From NCBI RefSeq assembly GCF_002002865.1, contig NZ_CP019508.1, positions 372,001 through 436,000 on the forward strand: 64,000 nt of DNA, written 5' to 3'. Shown piece by piece: positions 59,127 through 64,000 of the stretch (position 1 is the first letter of the stretch; each line of letters begins with the position of its first letter). The stretch comes from Brevundimonas sp. LM2. Its GTDB lineage: Bacteria > Pseudomonadota > Alphaproteobacteria > Caulobacterales > Caulobacteraceae. Below the pieces are notes generated by a model that was given only the letters and a program-made list of their open reading frames with translations, was not told the DNA's origin and ran no database searches. A program made the translations under genes and the position numbers.

Positions 59127-59753
59127 TTGATCCGCAAGCATGACCCTTTCACCCTGGCCTTGGAAAGCCTTCGCGCCCGGGCCGAACAGGGCGCCTTCAC
59201 GCCGGGAGCCCCGGTGGTGATCATCGAGGAGGCGCGCCGGCTGAACCTATCCGCTACGCCGGTTCGCGAGGCCCTGGGCTGGCTGTGTGGGTTCGGCCTG
59301 ATCGAGCGAGCGCCCTTGGGAGGCTTTCTGGCTCCCCGACTTGACGCCGCTCTTGTCCGCGACAGGTTCACCTTCCGCCTGCTGTGCCTCACGACCAGCC
59401 TGAAGGGCGGGGATCCCGCGTCGAGACCCGTGTTGCGCGGCGGTGGACTGCAGAGAACATGCCGCACCCTTTCCGATCACATGTTCAGGGCGGTTAGAAC
59501 CACAGGCAATGCGGCCTTGGTGGACGCCTATGACCGGGTGAACAGCCCGCTGTTGCAGCTGGCCGAGGCGGAACGCCGGGTGTTCGAGGATTTCGACCAT
59601 GAGGCGGCGGCGCTGGTGGGTCTATTTAGACGGCCGTCGGGAACAGATTTGGTCGACGCCTTGACCGCTTATCACCACCGTCGAATGGACGCCGCTCCTT
59701 CGCTGATCCTCGAAGCTGAGGCTGGCCGTGATGTCCGGCCTCCGGGCTCCTGA
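59127..59753 (+). CDS. GntR-like winged-helix protein upstream of traG
   Basis: 208 residues from TTG 59127, which has GGAG seven bases upstream; the domain starts directly after it. FTLALESLRARAEQGAFTPGAPVVIIEEARRLNLSATPVREALGWLCGFGLIERAPLGGFLAPRLDA is a GntR-type wHTH. A helical C-terminal part follows. Genes of this type commonly stand before traG on such elements. The gene overlaps traG by 23 bases. Probably regulates the transfer operon. Confidence 0.72.
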   Translation: MIRKHDPFTLALESLRARAEQGAFTPGAPVVIIEEARRLNLSATPVREALGWLCGFGLIERAPLGGFLAPRLDAALVRDRFTFRLLCLTTSLKGGDPASRPVLRGGGLQRTCRTLSDHMFRAVRTTGNAALVDAYDRVNSPLLQLAEAERRVFEDFDHEAAALVGLFRRPSGTDLVDALTAYHHRRMDAAPSLILEAEAGRDVRPPGS

Positions 59754-61626
59754 GGTGTGGGCCAAGCTGACAGGATTGGGGCTCGGCCTCGCCGTGGGCG
59801 CCCAGGCCGCGACGGAGATGTTCGCCTGGACGTACCAGTGGGCCGAAGCTCTGGGACCGGCCTGGCGCATCGGCCCCGACCTTGCCCTCTATCCGCCCTG
59901 GGCCATCCTGCAATGGCGATCGGCCTTCGGCGCCGAGGCGCAGGCCGTCATGTCGCGGTGCGCGCCGTTGATCGTGGTCTGCGGCGTCGGAGGGCTGGGG
60001 TTGGGGACGCTGGCGGGCGACGGGCCCCCTCGACGTATCCGGGGCTGGGGAGAGCTGAAAGACGCCAAAGGCGCCGGGCTCACGGCCGTAGGAGGCTGCA
60101 TCCTCGGCGTTCTGGGGCGAAGGGTTCTCGCCACGATCGACCTCCGTCCCAGCCTGGTCACGGGCGGGACGCGGTCAGGCAAGGGACGCGGCCATGTCAT
60201 GCCGACGCTATTGTCGTGGAACGCCAGCGTGCTGGTCCACGATCCCAAGCGGGAGCTCTGGCGGCTCAGCAGCGGTTGGCGCTCCCGATTTAGTCACGCC
60301 CTTTATTTCGATCCGCGCGACTCGGCTTCGGCCTGCTGGAATCCATTGGCTGAAATTCTGCCCGGACCGGGAGAGCTCGCCCACGTTCAGCGACTGGTCT
60401 CCATTCTTTCTGATCCCGGCGGCGCCCGCGACGACGAGGCGATCTGGGACAAGGCGGCGTCGGAAATCCTTGAGGCCGTGATCCTTCACGTCCTCTACAC
60501 CGCCGCGGATACCGACAAGACCCTGCTTAAGGTCCGCGAAATGCTGGCCGACCTCGACAGCGCCGCCGACGTCATGACCAAGACTTTGCACCGTCCGGGT
60601 CCGAGCGGCGAACCGGAGACTCATCCGTTCATCGCCACGGCGGTCAAGGGCTATGCGGCGATGCACGACCGCTTCCGGACTTCGGTCCAGGGGACGGCCC
60701 GGTCCTACCTCAAATGGCTGGCGGGCGAGGACATCGAACGTGCGCTGTCCCGGTCGGATTTCTCCATGGGAGATCTGATGTGCGCCGAAGCGCCCCTGTC
60801 TCTCTACGTTCAGGTCGCGCCGGCTGACAGCGCAGCGCTGAGGCCCTTGGTGCGTCTTTTCTTCTACGCCGCAGCCCAGTCCCTGACGGTTCGGGAGACC
60901 GAAGCCGCCGATGGGCGGCCCAAGCGCCATAACCTTCTCATGCTGATGGATGAGTTCCCGTTGCTCGGGCGGGTCAGTTTTTTCGAGAAGTCCCTGCGCC
61001 TGCTCAGCGGCTACGGGGTCAAGGTAATGTTCGTCGCCCAGTCGCTCAACGATATCGTCGAGACATACGGCGCCAACAACACCATTCTCGACAACCTCCA
61101 TGTCTATACCGCCTTCAGCGCGCTCGATCCTCTGACCCAGGATAAGGTGTCGAAGCTGACGGGGTCCGTGCTGGAGACCCGAACCAGCCGCAGTTCATCG
61201 GCGGGGCTGGCAGCTGGCCGCAGCTCGGTGTCCCGGTCTCAGGTCGAGCGGCCGCTACTGGAGCCGGGCGAGATCCGCGCCCTTCCGGACGACATCCAGT
61301 TGGTGTTCGCCGCCGGCGCCCGACCGCTGCGGACGACCAAGCTCCTCTATGACGTCCGCGAACCGTTTCGGACGCGTGCGCAAGACGTCGCGCCCGATCA
61401 GGCCGCGCGGCTGGATGCGCCGCCCGGAGCTCTGCACCCATGGGCGGGTCGCCGCAGTCTGGGCGAGGACGCCGACGCGTCGCTGCCGCTGTTCAAGGAA
61501 GTGGCCGCAGCGATGGACGACAAGAAGGTCGCAGCGCGTGTGGCCGATATCTACGGGCGGGTGGCGCAGGAGATGGCCGCGCAGGATGCGGCGCTCGATC
61601 ATTTGCGAGGTCTAGGCGATGGCTAG
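59731..61626 (+). CDS. traG: Type IV coupling protein TraG/VirD4
   Basis: 631 residues. Two N-terminal membrane segments, Walker A LVTGGTRSGKGRGHVMPTLLSW, VHDPKREL, Walker B HNLLMLMDEFPLLGRVSFFEKSLRLLSGYGVKVMFVAQSLNDI. It couples the relaxosome to the transfer channel at the inner membrane. GTG 59728 is an alternative start. It overlaps the RHH-type gene by eight bases, in the usual traG-RHH-trbB order. Confidence 0.93.
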   Translation: MSGLRAPEVWAKLTGLGLGLAVGAQAATEMFAWTYQWAEALGPAWRIGPDLALYPPWAILQWRSAFGAEAQAVMSRCAPLIVVCGVGGLGLGTLAGDGPPRRIRGWGELKDAKGAGLTAVGGCILGVLGRRVLATIDLRPSLVTGGTRSGKGRGHVMPTLLSWNASVLVHDPKRELWRLSSGWRSRFSHALYFDPRDSASACWNPLAEILPGPGELAHVQRLVSILSDPGGARDDEAIWDKAASEILEAVILHVLYTAADTDKTLLKVREMLADLDSAADVMTKTLHRPGPSGEPETHPFIATAVKGYAAMHDRFRTSVQGTARSYLKWLAGEDIERALSRSDFSMGDLMCAEAPLSLYVQVAPADSAALRPLVRLFFYAAAQSLTVRETEAADGRPKRHNLLMLMDEFPLLGRVSFFEKSLRLLSGYGVKVMFVAQSLNDIVETYGANNTILDNLHVYTAFSALDPLTQDKVSKLTGSVLETRTSRSSSAGLAAGRSSVSRSQVERPLLEPGEIRALPDDIQLVFAAGARPLRTTKLLYDVREPFRTRAQDVAPDQAARLDAPPGALHPWAGRRSLGEDADASLPLFKEVAAAMDDKKVAARVADIYGRVAQEMAAQDAALDHLRGLGDG

Positions 61627-62056
61627 GAAAGAAGCGGCAAGCGCCCGCGTGCAGGTTTATTTGACCGATCCCAAGATCGTGTCCGGTCTCAATCGGGAGG
61701 CCCGCAGCGGCAAGATGCCGCTCAGTCAGGCAGCGGGTCGGGCCATTGCCCGCGGTCTGCAGAAGAGCCCTCAGGCCGATCCCGAGGATCGACTGCTGCA
61801 ACTCGAACGGTCCCTGCGCGACCATATGAGATCCACCGCGCGCGACATGCAGATCGTCCAGGAACTGTTGATCGAGGTGGCGCGCGCCTTCTTCGTCCGG
61901 CTCCCCGACGCGATCGTCGACGAAGATCCCACGGTTCAGGCGGCCGTCGATCGGCGGATCGAACGCCTGTTGGACGCCACGGCCGCCCGCATCGTCGCCG
62001 GCCGGACGGAACGTCCTGTGCCTGATGAGGAGCGGTCGTTCGGCCAGAGCAACTGA
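61619..62056 (+). CDS. Ribbon-helix-helix (CopG-like) protein of the trb operon
   Basis: 145 residues. The N-terminal SARVQVYLTDPKIVSGLNREARSGKMPLSQAAGRAIARGLQKS fits a ribbon-helix-helix DNA-binding fold. The rest is helical. Located between traG and trbB and overlapping both, it is the expected small regulator of the transfer operon. The trbB start overlaps its stop. Confidence 0.78.
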   Translation: MARKEAASARVQVYLTDPKIVSGLNREARSGKMPLSQAAGRAIARGLQKSPQADPEDRLLQLERSLRDHMRSTARDMQIVQELLIEVARAFFVRLPDAIVDEDPTVQAAVDRRIERLLDATAARIVAGRTERPVPDEERSFGQSN

Positions 62057-63012
62057 TGGCGATCCATCCGATCATCGCCGAACGCAAGCTCGAGGCGCTG
62101 CGCCATGCGCTCGGCGAGACCGTCCTGGCGGCCCTGGTCGAGCCGGCAGTCGTCGAGATCCTCGCCAATCCCGACGGCCGTCTGATCCTCGACCGCAGCG
62201 GCGAGGGGCGGCGAGATACGGGTGCGAGCCTGTCGGCCGAGTCGCGGGAGCGGGTGATACGCCTGATCGCGGACTATGTCGGCGAGACGGTCACGCGCGA
62301 CGATCCCCGGCTCGCTGGGGTCCTGCCCGGCACGGGTGAGCGGTTTCAGGGGATGCTGCCGCCCGTCACCAGCGCGCCTGCGTTCTCGATCCGCAAACGG
62401 CCCTCGGTGATCTGGAGTCTGGAGGACTATGTCCGCGACGGAACCATGACCTACCAACAGGCAGCCGTGTTGCGTGGCGCTGCGGAGCAGCGACTCAACA
62501 TCCTCATCTCGGGAGGCACCGGATCCGGCAAGACCACGCTCGCCAACGCCGTTCTTGCAGAGCCGGCCTTCGCCCGGGATCGGGTCTTCCTCGTCGAGGA
62601 TACGCCAGAGCTTCAGTGTTCAGCCTGGGACACCGTGTCGGTGCTGACCCGCCGTCAGCCAATCCCGATCGGCGTGGTCGATCTGGTCAGGGATGCGCTC
62701 CGGATGCGACCCGATCGGATCGTTGTCGGCGAAATGCGGGACGGGGCGGCGGCCCTGGAGACGCTCAAGAGCTGGAACACGGGCCATCCAGGAGGACTTT
62801 CGACCCTCCACGCCAATTCGGCCGACGATGTCTTGCGTCGTGTCGAGGACCTGATCGCTGAGGTTTCCTCGCGCACGCCCCGTCGAGCGATCGCTCAGGC
62901 TGTCGATCGGATTGTCCACATCCGTCGTACCGCCTCCGGACGGCAGGTCCAGGCCGTACTCGGTGTCGAGCCTTTGGGCGACGACGGCTACGCGATCAGC
63001 GTCCTGGCCTGA
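62056..63012 (+). CDS. trbB: P-type conjugative transfer ATPase TrbB
   Basis: 318 residues. VirB11-family traffic ATPase: NILISGGTGSGKTTLANAVLAEP (Walker A), FLVEDTPELQC (Asp box), DRIVVGEMRDGAAALETLKSWNTGHPGGLSTLHANSADD (Walker B and His box), RAIAQAVDRIVHIRR. It powers pilus assembly and DNA transfer. The stop is a normal end of the protein; the next expected genes (trbC, trbD, trbE and others) do not follow. Confidence 0.93.
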   Translation: MAIHPIIAERKLEALRHALGETVLAALVEPAVVEILANPDGRLILDRSGEGRRDTGASLSAESRERVIRLIADYVGETVTRDDPRLAGVLPGTGERFQGMLPPVTSAPAFSIRKRPSVIWSLEDYVRDGTMTYQQAAVLRGAAEQRLNILISGGTGSGKTTLANAVLAEPAFARDRVFLVEDTPELQCSAWDTVSVLTRRQPIPIGVVDLVRDALRMRPDRIVVGEMRDGAAALETLKSWNTGHPGGLSTLHANSADDVLRRVEDLIAEVSSRTPRRAIAQAVDRIVHIRRTASGRQVQAVLGVEPLGDDGYAISVLA

Positions 63013-63102
63013 TTTTATTCGAACCAGAAACTACCGACTCTGACTCTTAGCGGCGGTTTGGAATGTCTGCTTGGCGGCGGCGGGCGACACAATTCGCTAA
63101 GA

Positions 63103-63516
63103 TCAACCGACCTCGGTTTCAATCGAGACGGCCCCAACGAGCATGCGGTGGATCGGGCATCGGTCGGCGATTTCAAGAAGTCGGTCGCGTTGCTCCTGTG
63201 GGAGGTCTGCCGGCAGGCTGATGGTCCGCACGAAGTGGTCGGAGGGCGTCGCTTCCGGCTGTCGGACCAGAACAACCTCGACGGACAAGGGGCCTATCGC
63301 CCAGCCCTTGCGGTTCGCGTAGAGGCGCAGGGTCTGGGCGGTGCAGGAGGCTAGAGCGGCCTGCACCAGTTCATGCGGGGTCGGCCCGAGATCCAGCCCA
63401 CCCAGTTCGACAGGCTCATCGACGACGAAGCTGGCAGGGCCGGCGCGGACCACGAGTTGCAGGCCGCCGTGGCCCGCATCGTCGGCGAAGGAAGATCGGG
63501 GTGTAGAAGCCGTCAT
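63103..63516 (-). CDS. OsmC-family peroxiredoxin-like protein
   Basis: 137 residues. LDLGPTPHELVQAALASCTAQTLRLYANRKGW holds the first active Cys, and EIADRCPIHRMLVGAVSIET holds the second. OsmC/Ohr proteins reduce organic hydroperoxides in the cytosol. It lies on the opposite strand to trbB, 90 bases away, and in the same direction as the malate dehydrogenase gene. Confidence 0.88.
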   Translation of the reverse strand: MTASTPRSSFADDAGHGGLQLVVRAGPASFVVDEPVELGGLDLGPTPHELVQAALASCTAQTLRLYANRKGWAIGPLSVEVVLVRQPEATPSDHFVRTISLPADLPQEQRDRLLEIADRCPIHRMLVGAVSIETEVG

Positions 63517-63574
63517 GGGGCGCCTTGCTGAATGAGTAGGGGTTGTTCGGTGATTGTCGCGCGATCGACGCGCC

Positions 63575-64000
63575 TCAGGTGGAGACGATCGAAAGCGCAG
63601 CGTCGCGTTCGCCGATGAGTTCCTGAACCGACGCCGCCAGACCGGCGCGGGTGAAGACGTCGAGGTCCAGACTGTTCACAGGCGCATAGCGCCCATCGCG
63701 GCAGACCGCCGGTACGCCGCAGACCAGGCCTGCGGGAATACCGTATTCTCCTGTGGCGGGGATGCCCATCGACACCCAGCGACCGTCCGAGCCCTGGACC
63801 CAGTCACGCATGTGATCGATGGCAGCATTGGCGGCGGAAGCGGCGGACGATGCGCCGCGGGCCTCCAGGACCGCCGTACCGCGCCGCGCCACCTCCGGGA
63901 TCAGGGTGTCGCGATACCAGCCGTCATCGCCGATGCGCGCGGCCAGTCGTTCGCCGCTCACCGAGGCGTGGCTCCAATCGGTGAACATGGTGGGCGAGTG
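63575..64000 (-). CDS. mdh: Malate dehydrogenase, C-terminal part (5' end outside window)
   Basis: The frame is open to the window edge and begins with HSPTMFTDWSHASVSGE, the conserved malate/lactate dehydrogenase catalytic His region (GNHSPT). Later ARGASSAASAANAAIDHMRDWV and VSMGIPATGEYGIPAGLVCGVPAVCRDGRY are typical of the cytoplasmic-type malate dehydrogenase. It oxidises malate to oxaloacetate with NAD(P). At least 142 residues are visible. It may be host chromosome or cargo; an attachment repeat was not found between it and trbB. Confidence 0.87.
   Translation of the reverse strand, partial: HSPTMFTDWSHASVSGERLAARIGDDGWYRDTLIPEVARRGTAVLEARGASSAASAANAAIDHMRDWVQGSDGRWVSMGIPATGEYGIPAGLVCGVPAVCRDGRYAPVNSLDLDVFTRAGLAASVQELIGERDAALSIVST

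Noticed and set aside
63013..63102. Right attachment repeat matching the tRNA-Gly 3' end
   Set aside because: Only a short TTCGAA-like match is present; no 15-base or longer repeat was seen.
1..64000. CRISPR arrays, rRNA genes and transposase genes
   Set aside because: No regularly spaced repeats, rRNA sequence or DDE/serine transposase motifs were noticed.

Overview
The window looks like chromosome of a Caulobacterales alphaproteobacterium, most probably Brevundimonas or a close relative. The case rests on very high GC, a GcrA-family regulator, and a lasso-peptide locus of the type that carries an isopeptidase and a TonB receptor. The species call is inference from gene content, not from a marker gene.

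Layout. (1) 1-3.6 kb is ordinary chromosome: the end of a quinone oxidoreductase gene, two tandem 2OG-Fe(II) oxygenases, a YkvA-like membrane protein, an SDR dehydrogenase and tRNA-Gly(GCC). (2) From the tRNA onward the DNA reads as an integrated element. 3.9-28 kb is heavy-metal cargo: a MerR-controlled czc-type operon (two short CDF-like proteins, CzcCBA RND pump, Zn/Cd-type P-ATPase, DUF305 protein), then a copper block (CopA/CopB/CopC/CopD, a Cys-rich small protein, a CnrYXH-like sigma/anti-sigma/sensor trio, a CPx Cu-ATPase and a divergent CsoR repressor with tandem operators). (3) 28.4-43.9 kb is the element backbone: RadC, Toprim protein, ParB, a frameshifted methyltransferase/strawberry-notch helicase gene, PIN toxin/antitoxin, two SSBs, GcrA, DUF2493 protein and a shortened relaxase. 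Five backbone genes share a very similar 5' leader: a purine tract, then a short hairpin, then the start codon at a near-constant distance. (4) 44-48.4 kb holds a CHAT protease, a nucleotidyltransferase-HEPN fusion and a DUF5677-like protein, a possible defence cluster. (5) 48.8-58.9 kb is a complete lasso-peptide locus: ECF sigma factor, FecR, STN-containing TonB receptor and secreted isopeptidase on the + strand; XRE regulator, a 39-residue precursor, leader peptidase and cyclase on the - strand. (6) 59-63 kb returns to transfer genes (GntR-like, TraG, RHH protein, TrbB), but the trb operon stops after trbB and is followed by OsmC and malate dehydrogenase genes.

How it works together. The metal genes would export Zn/Co/Cd and detoxify periplasmic and cytoplasmic copper. 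The lasso locus looks self-contained for making, sensing/re-importing and hydrolysing a peptide whose predicted core starts with Asp, but it has no exporter gene. The element looks degraded for self-transfer: no integrase is visible beside the tRNA, the relaxase is short, the trb set is incomplete and the helicase gene is split.
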